Source: Halopenitus persicus (GTDB lineage: Archaea > Halobacteriota > Halobacteria > Halobacteriales > Haloferacaceae). Taken from it: a stretch of DNA of 64,000 bases. Shown here one piece after another: positions 42,254 through 50,297 of this stretch. Both the position numbers and the translations under genes were made by a program. A model generated the notes under the pieces. The model saw only the letters and a program-made list of their open reading frames with translations. It had not been told where the DNA came from and made no database searches. The first letter of the stretch is position 1. Each line of letters opens with the position of its first letter. The stretch covers positions 1,178,001 through 1,242,000 of the forward strand of contig NZ_AP017558.1 of the NCBI RefSeq assembly GCF_002355635.1, read 5' to 3'.

Positions 42254-43411
42254 ATGAGTGATCGGCTCGACGAGCGCCTCGACGTCTCCCCCGAGACGGC
42301 GTGGCTCGCAACCGTGGTCTCGATCGTGATCGGGGTCGGCGCCGGTGCGGTGGCGTTCCCCCGAACCGTCTACGACGGCTTCCTCTGGCGATACTTCTGG
42401 GGGCCCGTGGTCGCCGACGGCGAGGGAGCGGCCTGCGCGGTTCGCCGTGGCGGCGTGACCGAATATCTCTACTCCTCGGACGCGTGTGCGGAGGCCGCCG
42501 CGGCCGCCGGCTCGGTGGTTGCCTCGCCGGGATACACGACCGTCTCGACGGTCTCGTACATCGTCATCCTGCTGTTCGCGCTGATCGGGGTCCTCTTTTT
42601 GCTCCGCCGGCTCGGGATCGGCGAGGAGCGGCGGTTCTTCTTCGCGCTGTTCCCGTTCGTCCTCCTCGGGGGCGCCCTGCGGACGATCGAGGACGCGGGC
42701 GTTGCCGCGCTCGACGCGGGCGGCCAGCACCTGATCCCCGCGCCCTGGACCGCGCTGTTCATCAGCCCGTTCATCTACGTGACCGTGTTCGCGATCACGC
42801 TCGGCTGCGTGGTCCTCGCGTACGCCCTCGCGGCCCGCGGGCTGGTCGACGACTATGCGCGCCCGCTGTTCGCGATGGGGGCAGTGGCGGTCGTCGCCGC
42901 CGTCGGCTACCTCGCGTTCCTCGCGGCGACGACGCCCTTCGTCGGGTTCAATCCTGCGGTGATCGGTTCCATTCTCGTGCTCGCCACGGCGACGACCGGC
43001 GTGACCTGGTGGCTGATCGGGCGATACGAGCCGTCGATCAACGACGGAACCGGATACATCGGGCTCGTGGTCATCTGGGGTCACGCGATCGACGGCGTGG
43101 CGAACGTCATCGGCCTCGACTGGATGCCCGTTCTCGCGGGGAGCGCGAACCTCGTCCCGAAGCACGTGGTCAACGCCGCGATCGTCGACTGGACGGCGCG
43201 ACTGCTGCCCCCGTCCGTGCTCGCGGTGACCGGCGACGCCTGGCCGTTTTTGATCGTGAAGCTCGCGGCCGCGACGTTCGTCGTCTGGGTGTTCAACGAC
43301 GAGATGTTCGCGGAGTCGCCGCGGTACACGGTCCTGTTGCTGGTCACCGTTCTCGCCGTCGGCCTCGGACCGGGAACGCGGGACATGCTACGCGCGACGT
43401 TCGGGATCTGA
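42254..43411 (+). CDS. DUF63 family membrane protein
   Basis: A 385-residue protein with about nine hydrophobic helices. [15 protein letters not shown] is the first; [17 protein letters not shown] (near 138-155) and [18 protein letters not shown] (near 262-280, with its His and Asp in the membrane) are DUF63 hallmarks. The family is almost confined to archaea and has no known activity. It follows the Lrp gene by 39 bp. No signal peptide. Confidence 0.9.
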   Translation: MSDRLDERLDVSPETAWLATVVSIVIGVGAGAVAFPRTVYDGFLWRYFWGPVVADGEGAACAVRRGGVTEYLYSSDACAEAAAAAGSVVASPGYTTVSTVSYIVILLFALIGVLFLLRRLGIGEERRFFFALFPFVLLGGALRTIEDAGVAALDAGGQHLIPAPWTALFISPFIYVTVFAITLGCVVLAYALAARGLVDDYARPLFAMGAVAVVAAVGYLAFLAATTPFVGFNPAVIGSILVLATATTGVTWWLIGRYEPSINDGTGYIGLVVIWGHAIDGVANVIGLDWMPVLAGSANLVPKHVVNAAIVDWTARLLPPSVLAVTGDAWPFLIVKLAAATFVVWVFNDEMFAESPRYTVLLLVTVLAVGLGPGTRDMLRATFGI

Positions 43412-43447
43412 GTCCGGGTCCCCGGGGTCGAAGCCGCTCACGCCGAG

Positions 43448-43513
43448 ACCACCTCACGACGTCGAGACCGCCTCACGACGTCGAGACTCCGAACGTCTCA
43501 CGACGTCGAGAAT
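43448..43513. repeat. 19-bp imperfect tandem repeat, about three copies
   Basis: Core CTCACGACGTCGAGA repeated at 19- to 26-bp spacing between DUF63 and cspA. Confidence 0.8.
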
Positions 43514-43602
43514 TCGACTGACGATCGAGATCGTACCGATCGGCCGCCGAGAATACTGAAAACGAATGTTCGGTCATCACGCCACGGTACCACGTGTCGC
43601 GC

Positions 43603-43609
43603 AAGCGTT
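43603..43609 (+). promoter_or_regulatory. TATA-like box of cspA
   Basis: GCGTTAAC about 33 bp before ATG 43640. Confidence 0.35.
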
Positions 43610-43639
43610 AACCGTCGGTGGGGTCTGTGTTCATTCGCA

Positions 43640-43834
43640 ATGTCGAAAGGTACGGTTGACTTCTTCAACGACACTGGCGGCTACGGTTTCATCTCGACTG
43701 ACGACGCGGACGACGACGTGTTCTTCCACATGGAGGACGTCGGCGGTCCTGACCTCGAGGAGGGGCAGGACGTCGAGTTCGAGATCGAGGACGCCCCGAA
43801 GGGCCCGCGCGCGACGAACGTCGTTCGCAACTAG
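43640..43834 (+). CDS. cspA: Cold-shock domain protein
   Basis: A 64-residue single cold-shock domain, a five-strand barrel binding single-stranded nucleic acid. MSKGTVDFFNDTGGYGFIS holds RNP1 (GGYGFIS) and DDVFFHMEDV holds RNP2; GPRATNV closes the fold. It is strongly acidic, a halophilic adaptation, and probably acts as an RNA chaperone. Transcribed alone, from its own promoter. Confidence 0.95.
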   Translation: MSKGTVDFFNDTGGYGFISTDDADDDVFFHMEDVGGPDLEEGQDVEFEIEDAPKGPRATNVVRN

Positions 43835-44067
43835 GCCGTTCACTCCGAAGACGCCAGCGTCACGCTGACGGTTCGCAGTTCTCGACGCGCCACCCCGGTT
43901 CGGTTTCGGGCGACCGCGTTCGCAACGTTCACGCTCGCTAGCGACGGGTCGCCCCGTCGAGAGGGCGGCGTTTTTGTCGATCGGTCCGAGACTCGTCCGA
44001 AAAGCGACCGCATTCGACCGCACGGTACAGCTCAACGTGGGTGGATCGACCGCCGATGCGATTCGAC

Positions 44068-44859
44068 TCAGTCGATCTCGGCGGCCGCCGCGAGCAGCTC
44101 GTCGTGGATCTCGCCGTTGGAGGCGACCAGCCCGGTCGAGTCGTGCCGCCAGCGGTCGCCCGCGAGGTCGGTCACGGTGCCCCCCGCCTGTCGAATCAGG
44201 TGGACGCCCGCGACCGAGTCCCAGGGGTTGGGAACGACGTTCGTGATCGCGCCGTCGATGCTGCCGTGGGCGATCCCCGAGAGCATCGCCTGGGCCGAGC
44301 CGATCCGGCGGACGTCCCAGAAGCGCTCGAGCAGCGCCGCGCAGGCGTTCCCGTACTCCTCGCGGCGGTCCATCGGCCACCACATCGCCGGCGCGGCGAG
44401 GGCGGCCTCCGGGTGGGCCACGTCGCTGACCGCGATCGGCTCGTCGTTTCGAACCGCGCCCGCGTCGCCGGCGACGTAGACGTCCTCGAGCGCCGGCATC
44501 GCGACGGCGGCCGCGACGGGCTCGCCGTCCACGACCGCCGCGACGGCGGTCCCCCAGACGCGATCGTTCCGGACGTAGTTGGTCGTCCCGTCGATCGGGT
44601 CGACGATCCAGGCGGCGCCGTCCTCGGGAACCGCCTTCAGCGCGTCGTCCTCCTCGCCGACGACCGCGTCCTCGGGGAACTCCTCCCGAACGACGTCGAT
44701 GACCTCCCGCTGGGCGGCGCGGTCGGCCTCGGTGACGACGTCGGCCGTCCCCCCCTTCGTCTCGACGGCGATCCCGGTCCGGAAGTGGTCGTGGGCGACG
44801 CGGGCCCCGGCCCGGGCCGCGCGCTCGGCGACCGTGACTCGATCGGCAGTGTCGGTCAT
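44068..44859 (-). CDS. Inositol monophosphatase-family phosphatase
   Basis: A 263-residue metal-dependent phosphatase. VGEED (near 64-68) and WIVDPIDGTTNYV (near 82-94) are the two metal-binding motifs, and WDSVAGVHLIRQAGG (near 205-220) the third. Archaeal members act on inositol-1-phosphate and often fructose-1,6-bisphosphate. It is read leftward with its own promoter. The 230 bp to cspA hold no further gene. The substrate cannot be chosen from sequence. Confidence 0.92.
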   Translation of the reverse strand: MTDTADRVTVAERAARAGARVAHDHFRTGIAVETKGGTADVVTEADRAAQREVIDVVREEFPEDAVVGEEDDALKAVPEDGAAWIVDPIDGTTNYVRNDRVWGTAVAAVVDGEPVAAAVAMPALEDVYVAGDAGAVRNDEPIAVSDVAHPEAALAAPAMWWPMDRREEYGNACAALLERFWDVRRIGSAQAMLSGIAHGSIDGAITNVVPNPWDSVAGVHLIRQAGGTVTDLAGDRWRHDSTGLVASNGEIHDELLAAAAEID

Positions 44860-44929
44860 ACCCGGTCTCGATTTGGCGCGCCCGTTAACGCATCGATCGG
44901 CTCCACGGACCGGGTATGTGTATCATCAC

Positions 44930-45043
44930 ACTCATCTTACTGGCCGATAATGTCAACATATTTTTAGAAATTATAGGTTATCATAATTAAGGGTAATAAT
45001 TACAATACGCTCCAGTCGCATCTGTACTTCCTCCCATTGGGGG
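44930..45043 (+). promoter_or_regulatory. AT-rich promoter region of the exported protein
   Basis: About 110 bp far richer in A and T than the flanks, with several TATA-like boxes (ATAATTAAGG, GTAATAATTAC). GTAATAATTAC is itself a near-palindrome. Marks the left edge of the islet ending at tRNA-Leu. Confidence 0.45.
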
Positions 45044-45052
45044 ATGATGACA

Positions 45053-46288
45053 ATGGTAGAAAACCAAGAAAGTGAGAGATGGAGATTAATCAATAGACGA
45101 ACGGTGCTACACGGTGCGGCGGCAGGAGCCGGCATCGCCGGAATGTCGGGAGCGGCTACGGCCAGCGGTGGCAATGGCCAGCCCTGTCACAAGGACTTCG
45201 AATGCGACGAGGAGGAGGGAACCTACGTTAAATTCGAGTTCATCGAGGAGGACGGGGACTGTTACTTCGAAGAGGAGACGGAAACCGGTCTGATCACGAT
45301 CACGGACTGGGAGAGCAAAGAGGGAGACGAGTGCGAACCCATCTCCGTCGAGTGGGAGTCGGAGACGCATGACGCCACCAAGGTGATGGCATTCGGCGGT
45401 GACGACTGTGATACCGTCGAGAATCCCGGGGGATCCTATACGTCGGGCCTAGAAAATCCGGGCGGCAACACTGCCGCGATCAGCAACCTCCAGTTCTGTG
45501 TGGTGCCGGTCGAGCAGGAGATCGTCGGAACGATCAACCTGTCGTACGAGGACCTGCCGAAGGACGATCCCCTGCTCGACTGGGACGTCAACGACTGGGT
45601 CGTCGACGTGATCGGCACGTTCAAAGCGGCCGGCAAAGAGGACGACGGAACGCCTCTGGTTACGGAGTTCACGTTCGACATCGTGCCACAGGCGCGTGGC
45701 GCAGGCGACGACCACGAATGGCACATCCTCCTGCCGAGTAGTGTCCTGTGTGGATCCGGGTCGTACGACCTGACGGTGAAAGACAGCGATGGAAACGAGA
45801 TCGGTTCGAAAAGCGACAGTAGCTCCTTCGGCGGCGACTCGGACGTGGACATCACTGTCTTCCCGAGCACCGAAGCCGTCTTTGACGATCTTGAGAACGC
45901 CGAGTTACCCGAGGATCACGACGACGACTGTACGGACCCACGCGAGTGGGCGACGCTTACGGTCACCTTCGACGATCCGTGTGCGATAGACGTTTCCGAG
46001 GATGAGAGCGATGTCGAGGTGAACGGTGACAACCTCTTCTTCGATCCCTACCTGAACAACCTCGAAAGCCCCACCGAGGTACACCGCGGCGACGTTCGGT
46101 TAGTCGTCGTTCCCGACGACTGGCAGTGGCCGCTCGGCGCGGTTCAGATCTGGGATGCATACACCGACGTCGACGAGGGAGGTGACGGCGAACCGGAGTA
46201 CACCACGTCGGACTGGTACGAGACGGTGGCCGACTCCAATCTCGTCGCGACCTGCGACTTCGATCCGAACGATCTCGACGGGTCGTGA
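45053..46288 (+). CDS. Tat-exported acidic protein of unknown function
   Basis: About 411 residues from ATG 45053 (ATG 45044 adds three). A Tat signal lies at about residues 16-38: NRRTVLHG, a hydrophobic Ala/Gly stretch, and a likely cut after TASG. No lipobox cysteine, so it is released or bound by other means. The mature protein is very acidic, with at least ten cysteines, some in DDC and DEC contexts, and strand-rich throughout (LTVKDSDGNEIGSKS; TLTVTFDDPC), as in beta-sandwich surface proteins. I do not recognise a family. Base composition is below the neighbourhood. It is alone between an AT-rich promoter and the tRNA-Leu relic array, so it was probably acquired. Confidence 0.75.
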   Translation: MVENQESERWRLINRRTVLHGAAAGAGIAGMSGAATASGGNGQPCHKDFECDEEEGTYVKFEFIEEDGDCYFEEETETGLITITDWESKEGDECEPISVEWESETHDATKVMAFGGDDCDTVENPGGSYTSGLENPGGNTAAISNLQFCVVPVEQEIVGTINLSYEDLPKDDPLLDWDVNDWVVDVIGTFKAAGKEDDGTPLVTEFTFDIVPQARGAGDDHEWHILLPSSVLCGSGSYDLTVKDSDGNEIGSKSDSSSFGGDSDVDITVFPSTEAVFDDLENAELPEDHDDDCTDPREWATLTVTFDDPCAIDVSEDESDVEVNGDNLFFDPYLNNLESPTEVHRGDVRLVVVPDDWQWPLGAVQIWDAYTDVDEGGDGEPEYTTSDWYETVADSNLVATCDFDPNDLDGS

Positions 46289-46291
46289 ATC

Positions 46292-46314
46292 GCTTCGGGG
46301 TCAAGCCCCGGGGC
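46292..46314 (+). terminator. Stem-loop just after the exported protein; terminator or element end
   Basis: GCTTCGGGG and CCCCGGGGC can form a 9-bp stem (two G-U pairs) with a 5-nt loop, 4 bp after the stop. It is followed by GCCTGTAAAACAC, which resembles the end of TnpB-type elements seen in a similar block near 22187. Either a transcription end or an IS remnant. Confidence 0.35.
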
Positions 46315-46426
46315 ATTCGCCTTGACCGCCTGTAAAACACCCCGGATCGGCTCGTCCCAGTTTTTCGTGACGTACCGAAGCAGAGCCTCTCACAACCACT
46401 ACGCACCCTGTCTGATACTCAGATGG

Positions 46427-46511
46427 ATTTTTGCGAGGGAAGAACGCTCCGAGAGCGCCCTTCCGCATCACGGGGAGTAACCCCAGCGATGCGAGGGGAG
46501 GGATTTGAACC
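46427..46511. repeat. 85-bp direct repeat, copy 1, containing a tRNA-Leu 3' end
   Basis: Identical to 46787-46871, exactly 360 bp apart. The last 22 bases match the 3' part (acceptor and T-arm) of the tRNA-Leu gene. After base 46511 the tRNA match breaks off, and a hairpin with an inverted copy of the T-arm follows (to about 46556). Confidence 0.95.
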
Positions 46512-46582
46512 ACGGTCGCGCCGAAGGCGCTCCCTGATTCAAACCCTCCCTCGTTGTGCATTCACGCGCTGTGGCGCGTTCA

Positions 46583-46611
46583 TGCGAGGGGAGGGATTTG
46601 AACCCACGGAC
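46583..46611 (-). pseudogene. tRNA-Leu 3' fragment
   Basis: The 3' acceptor, T-arm and start of the variable arm of the tRNA-Leu below, identical for about 28 bases. The remainder of this copy appears about 80 bp further on (46689-46730), as if split by an insertion. Confidence 0.8.
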
Positions 46612-46688
46612 CACCGCCAGACGATCCGGTTCGCTTCGCTCACCGGCTGCGACTGGCGTGTTCTCGTTCACTCGCGGTGCTCGTTCAC

Positions 46689-46730
46689 GAGACCTCTACA
46701 GGAGCGGATCGTGAGCCCGCCACCGTTTCA
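46689..46730 (-). pseudogene. Degenerate tRNA-Leu anticodon/variable-arm fragment
   Basis: GACCTCTACAGGAGCGGATC is shared with the intact gene, then a diverged anticodon arm with the anticodon changed (CGTGAG in place of CTTGAG on the plus strand). With 46583-46611 it makes most of one broken tRNA-Leu copy. Confidence 0.75.
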
Positions 46731-46786
46731 CCGTTTACCGTTCCGGTCCGACGAACAAACCGGTCGCTCACGCGTTCAGTCAGTGA

Positions 46787-46871
46787 ATTTTTGCGAGGGA
46801 AGAACGCTCCGAGAGCGCCCTTCCGCATCACGGGGAGTAACCCCAGCGATGCGAGGGGAGGGATTTGAACC
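46787..46871. repeat. 85-bp direct repeat, copy 2, entering the intact tRNA-Leu
   Basis: Second copy of 46427-46511. Its right part is the functional 3' end of the tRNA-Leu gene, so the first copy is the derived one. Confidence 0.95.
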
Positions 46872-46933
46872 CACGGACCTCTACAGGAGCGGATCTTGAG
46901 TCCGCCGCCGTTTCCCGGCTTGGCTACCCTCGC
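46850..46933 (-). tRNA. tRNA-Leu, anticodon CAA
   Basis: On the minus strand GCGAGGG pairs with CCCTCGC as the acceptor stem, discriminator A at 46850. The D-arm, a 5-bp anticodon stem GCGGA/TCCGC with loop CTCAAGA (anticodon CAA), the long variable arm expected of leucine tRNA and a T-arm with GTTCAAAT are all present. No intron. A CTTAAAC box about 30 bp upstream (46964-46969) is a fitting promoter. CCA is not encoded. Confidence 0.95.
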
Positions 46934-47034
46934 ACGCATCTCGGGCTGACGCCCTCGTCCGGGTTTAAGGCTCCGATTCCGGATCGGTGCTCGGCTCCCG
47001 TAGCGTTTAGGCCGCCACGTTCCCATCGATCGGT

Positions 47035-47520
47035 ATGGACGACCACACCCGGGATCCGGGCGTCGCGCCGCCGCTGGGAAACCCGACCGGGTGGCGCCGC
47101 GGCGACCGGGTCTGGGAGCATGCGACGCTCCGCCGGGCGACCGAACACGGGGTGCGGCTGTTCAACGCGGGCGCGTACCACGAGTCCCACGACTGTTTCG
47201 AGGACGAGTGGTTCAACTACGGGTCCGGGTCGACCGAGTCGGCGTACCTCCACGGAATGGTCCAGGTCGCGGCCGGGGCGCACAAGCGGGCCGACTTCGG
47301 AAATGATGACGGGATGCGGTCGCTCTTCGAAACGGCGCTGACGTACCTTCACGGCGTCCCCGAGGACTTCTACGGGGTGGACGTCGCGGACGTGCGCGTC
47401 ACGATCCGGGCCGCCCTCGAGGACCCGACGACGATCGACGACTGGCGGATCACGATCGACGACGCCCGTCCCGACGCGTATCCGGCGGACTACGAGTACG
47501 TGGACGACCTCGAGGGGTGA
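47035..47520 (+). CDS. DUF309 protein
   Basis: A 161-residue helical protein. The DUF309 signature is visible: [22 protein letters not shown] (in pieces [18 protein letters not shown]), then [17 protein letters not shown], with conserved His and Glu residues that may bind a metal. The function of the family is unknown. Starts at ATG 47035, 100 bp after tRNA-Leu and divergent from it; the gap after it holds a 16-bp repeat. Confidence 0.88.
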   Translation: MDDHTRDPGVAPPLGNPTGWRRGDRVWEHATLRRATEHGVRLFNAGAYHESHDCFEDEWFNYGSGSTESAYLHGMVQVAAGAHKRADFGNDDGMRSLFETALTYLHGVPEDFYGVDVADVRVTIRAALEDPTTIDDWRITIDDARPDAYPADYEYVDDLEG

Positions 47521-47543
47521 CTGCTGCCGTCCCCGAACCGAGG

Positions 47544-47590
47544 CCGAACGATCCCTGGACCGAACGATCCCTGGACCGAACGATCCCCGG
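47544..47590. repeat. 16-bp tandem repeat, about three copies
   Basis: Unit CCGAACGATCCCTGGA between DUF309 and the aspartoacylase-like gene; third copy diverged. Confidence 0.9.
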
Positions 47591-47629
47591 ATCCGATCCC
47601 CACTTATTCGCCGGACCGATAGGGACGGT

Positions 47630-48433
47630 ATGCGCGTCGTCGAACTCGGAGACGGTCGCCCCGAGATCGCGGTTGTCGCGGCGATCCACGGGGACGAGCC
47701 CTGTGGTCCCCGTGCGGTCGAACGGCTCCTCGCGGACGAGGAGGAGTACGAGCGGCCGGTCAAGCTGATCGTCGCCAACGAGGAGGCACTCGCGGCCGGC
47801 GAGCGCTACCTCGATACGGACCTCAATCGGGCCTTTCCCGGCGATCCCGACGCCGACACCCACGAGGGACGGCTCGCCCATCGGCTCACCTCGGAGCTGA
47901 CCGGGTGCACCACCCTCGCGCTGCACTCGACGCAGTCGTACGCCGAACCCTTCGCAGTCATCGACACGATGGACGAACTCGCCCGCGGCGTCGCCCCCCA
48001 CCTTCCGGTGGAGGTGGTCGTCCAGACCGACGCGTTCACCGAAGGGCGGCTCATCGAGCACCCCCACACGATCGAAGTCGAGTGCGGCCTCCAGGGCTCC
48101 GAGGAGGCGGCCGACAACGCCTACTGGCTCGTGCGCGCGTTTCTCGCCGCGACCGGCGCGCTGCCGGCGCCGGGAGCCGACGGCGTCGTCGACGCCGGCG
48201 GCCGCGACGACGTCGACGTCTTTCGGCTCGCCGACCGGATCCCCAAGCCTCCCGCCAGCGACTACGAGGTGTTCGCGCACAACTTCCAACGCGTCGACGC
48301 CGGCGAACGCTTCGCGGCCGCCGACGGGGAGTCGATCGTCGCGGAGGAGCCCTTTTATCCGGTCCTGCTGTCGGCGTACGGCTACGAACGCGAGTTCGGC
48401 TACGCCGCCGAGTACGTGGACACCTTCGGCTAG
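47630..48433 (+). CDS. Aspartoacylase/succinylglutamate desuccinylase-family zinc hydrolase
   Basis: A 267-residue M14-like zinc amidohydrolase. AAIHGDEPCGPRAV (about 17-30) has the zinc His and Glu; VANEEAL and DTDLNRAFPGDP (about 65-78) include the substrate Asn-Arg pair; TTLALHSTQSYAEPFAV has the third zinc His; HTIEVECG supplies the catalytic Glu (near 145). Relatives deacylate N-acyl amino acids. The exact substrate in haloarchaea is unknown. TATA-like CTTATTC lies about 28 bp before ATG 47630. Confidence 0.87.
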   Translation: MRVVELGDGRPEIAVVAAIHGDEPCGPRAVERLLADEEEYERPVKLIVANEEALAAGERYLDTDLNRAFPGDPDADTHEGRLAHRLTSELTGCTTLALHSTQSYAEPFAVIDTMDELARGVAPHLPVEVVVQTDAFTEGRLIEHPHTIEVECGLQGSEEAADNAYWLVRAFLAATGALPAPGADGVVDAGGRDDVDVFRLADRIPKPPASDYEVFAHNFQRVDAGERFAAADGESIVAEEPFYPVLLSAYGYEREFGYAAEYVDTFG

Positions 48434-48538
48434 CGCAGTCAGTCAAAATCTAGCACGGTCGGATCCCGGCAGCGTGGGGTGTCGTCCGACCGTCCAGTGT
48501 GAGCAACCATTTAGGGCTCGCCCGGCAACAACGGAGCA

Positions 48539-49291
48539 ATGAAGGTCCGCGGCGAACGGGAGTGCGTGTCCTGCGGGACCCAGTGGTCCTACTACGAGAC
48601 CGGCGAGGTCGCGTGTCCGGAGTGCGGGAGCGTCCAAAGCGTCGGGATCGCGGAGCGCCGCCGCCACACCGACTCGCCGGCGGAGCTCGACTTGACGGCC
48701 CACCGAGCCCGCTTCGGCGAGGCGAGCGGGCCGCTTCCGGAGGAGGGCGTCGACGACCTCAAACGTGACCTCCGCGGGTACGTTCGCAAGCGCGGGTTCA
48801 TCGACGGCGGCGATCTACGGGGGCTGGACGACGACGTTCTGTTGGCCGCCTACGAGCTGCTGCAGGTCGTCGACGCCGTCGACCGCCTCCCGGATCCGGA
48901 CGAGCGTGACCGCGACTACCTCCTCCGCCTGCTGGCCGGCGCGGACGGGGGCGACCGACCGGCACCCGAGGACGTCCCGCCGAACCTCCACGCGGCGCGC
49001 GGGCTCGCGACCGTGGCGGCGGTCGAGGCCTACCGCGAGGACCTGCGGACCCACCTCGAGGACCTGACCGCGGACGGGGCGGACGGCGACCGCGACCTCG
49101 AGGCAGCGCGGGACGTCCTCGAGTCGCTCCGCGACCGCAGCAAACGCGTCGAATCCCTCCAGGGGGACGTCGATCCCGAGACCGCCGAGACGCTCGTGCG
49201 GGCGGCCGACGACCTCGGTCGCTACCTCCGAACCGGCCGGCCGGACGCCCTCGAGAGCGCACGCGACCGGCTGTCGGAACCCGTCGTCTGA
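48539..49291 (+). CDS. Zinc-ribbon protein of unknown function (haloarchaeal)
   Basis: A 250-residue protein. An N-terminal TFIIB-like zinc ribbon (CVSCGTQW, then CPECGS, about residues 9-33) is followed by a helical acidic domain with VDDLKRDLRGYVRKRGFIDGGDL (in parts) and a C-terminal coiled-coil-like segment with evenly spaced Leu. I know of similar proteins only as haloarchaeal conserved hypotheticals. The ribbon suggests nucleic-acid or protein contacts. Stands alone, convergent with folD. Confidence 0.8.
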   Translation: MKVRGERECVSCGTQWSYYETGEVACPECGSVQSVGIAERRRHTDSPAELDLTAHRARFGEASGPLPEEGVDDLKRDLRGYVRKRGFIDGGDLRGLDDDVLLAAYELLQVVDAVDRLPDPDERDRDYLLRLLAGADGGDRPAPEDVPPNLHAARGLATVAAVEAYREDLRTHLEDLTADGADGDRDLEAARDVLESLRDRSKRVESLQGDVDPETAETLVRAADDLGRYLRTGRPDALESARDRLSEPVV

Positions 49292-49322
49292 AGTATCGTC
49301 ACCCCGCTGCCGATCCGGCCTT

Positions 49323-50216
49323 TTACGGTAACTCGACCTCGACGCCGGTCTGCAGGCTCGCTGCTTTGACGGTATTGTACAGTAACATCGCGCGAGTCAT
49401 CGGGCCGACGCCGCCGGGGACCGGCGTGATCGCGCCGGCCACGTCGGCGACGGAGTCGTACTCGACGTCGCCGACGAGTTCGGTTCCCTCGCCGTCGTCG
49501 GTCTCGACGCGGTTGACGCCGACGTCGATGACGGTCGCGCCCTCCCGGATCATCGAGCCGTCGATGAACTCCGGGACCCCGACCGCGGCGATCACGATGT
49601 CGGCGTCCCGGGTGTGGGCGGCCAGGTCCTCGGTCCGGGAGTGGCAGACGGTGACGGTGGCGTTGCCCTGCGGCGCCTTCTGGATCAGCAGGTTGGCCAT
49701 CGGCTTGCCGACGATGTCGGACCGACCGACGATCACGGCGTCCGCGCCCTCCGTCTCGACGTCGTGGGCCTCCAGCAGCTTCAGGACGCCGTGGGGCGTA
49801 CACGGTTTAAACCGGGCGTTGCCGGCGACGAGCCGGCCGACGTTCTCCGGATGGAACCCGTCGACGTCCTTCTCGGGGTCGATCCGGCGGAGGACCTCGC
49901 GCTCGTCGACGTGGTCGGGGACGGGCAGCTGGACGAGGATGCCGTGCACGGAGTCGTCGGCGTTGAGCTCGTCGATCGTCGCGTAGAGCTCGTCCGCGGG
50001 GGCCTCGGGATCGATCTCGACGTGGATCCCCTCGATGCCGACCTCCTCGCAGTCGCGCTGTTTCATCGAGACGTACGTCTCGCTGGCCGGGTCGTCGCTC
50101 ATCAGGACCGTCGCCAGGCCGGGGCGCGACCCGGACTCGGTCAGCGTCTCGACGCGCTCGGCGATCGCGGCACGAACGTCCTCGGCAACGGCGTTGCCGT
50201 CGATGATATCGGTCAT
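49323..50216 (-). CDS. folD: Methylene-tetrahydrofolate dehydrogenase/cyclohydrolase FolD
   Basis: A 297-residue bifunctional folate enzyme that converts 5,10-methylene-THF to 10-formyl-THF. Seen: PGLATVLMSDDPASETYVSMK with the Tyr and catalytic Lys, GILVQLPVPDH, PCTPHGVLKLL, VIVGRSDIVGKPMANLL (NADP site), and VPGGVGPMTRAMLL near the end. It follows glyA by 81 bp on the same strand, so the pair feeds one-carbon units from serine into the folate pool. Confidence 0.96.
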   Translation of the reverse strand: MTDIIDGNAVAEDVRAAIAERVETLTESGSRPGLATVLMSDDPASETYVSMKQRDCEEVGIEGIHVEIDPEAPADELYATIDELNADDSVHGILVQLPVPDHVDEREVLRRIDPEKDVDGFHPENVGRLVAGNARFKPCTPHGVLKLLEAHDVETEGADAVIVGRSDIVGKPMANLLIQKAPQGNATVTVCHSRTEDLAAHTRDADIVIAAVGVPEFIDGSMIREGATVIDVGVNRVETDDGEGTELVGDVEYDSVADVAGAITPVPGGVGPMTRAMLLYNTVKAASLQTGVEVELP

Positions 50217-50297
50217 ACCCGGATCTCAGCGAGCGACATCAAAAGGGTCGGGGATCGGGCGGCCGGATCGTCCGCTACAACCGGCTTCGGTTTCGGC

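Noticed and set aside
46490-46560. A second functional tRNA
   Set aside because: Only the 3' end matches; the D-arm and anticodon arm are missing and a hairpin replaces them.
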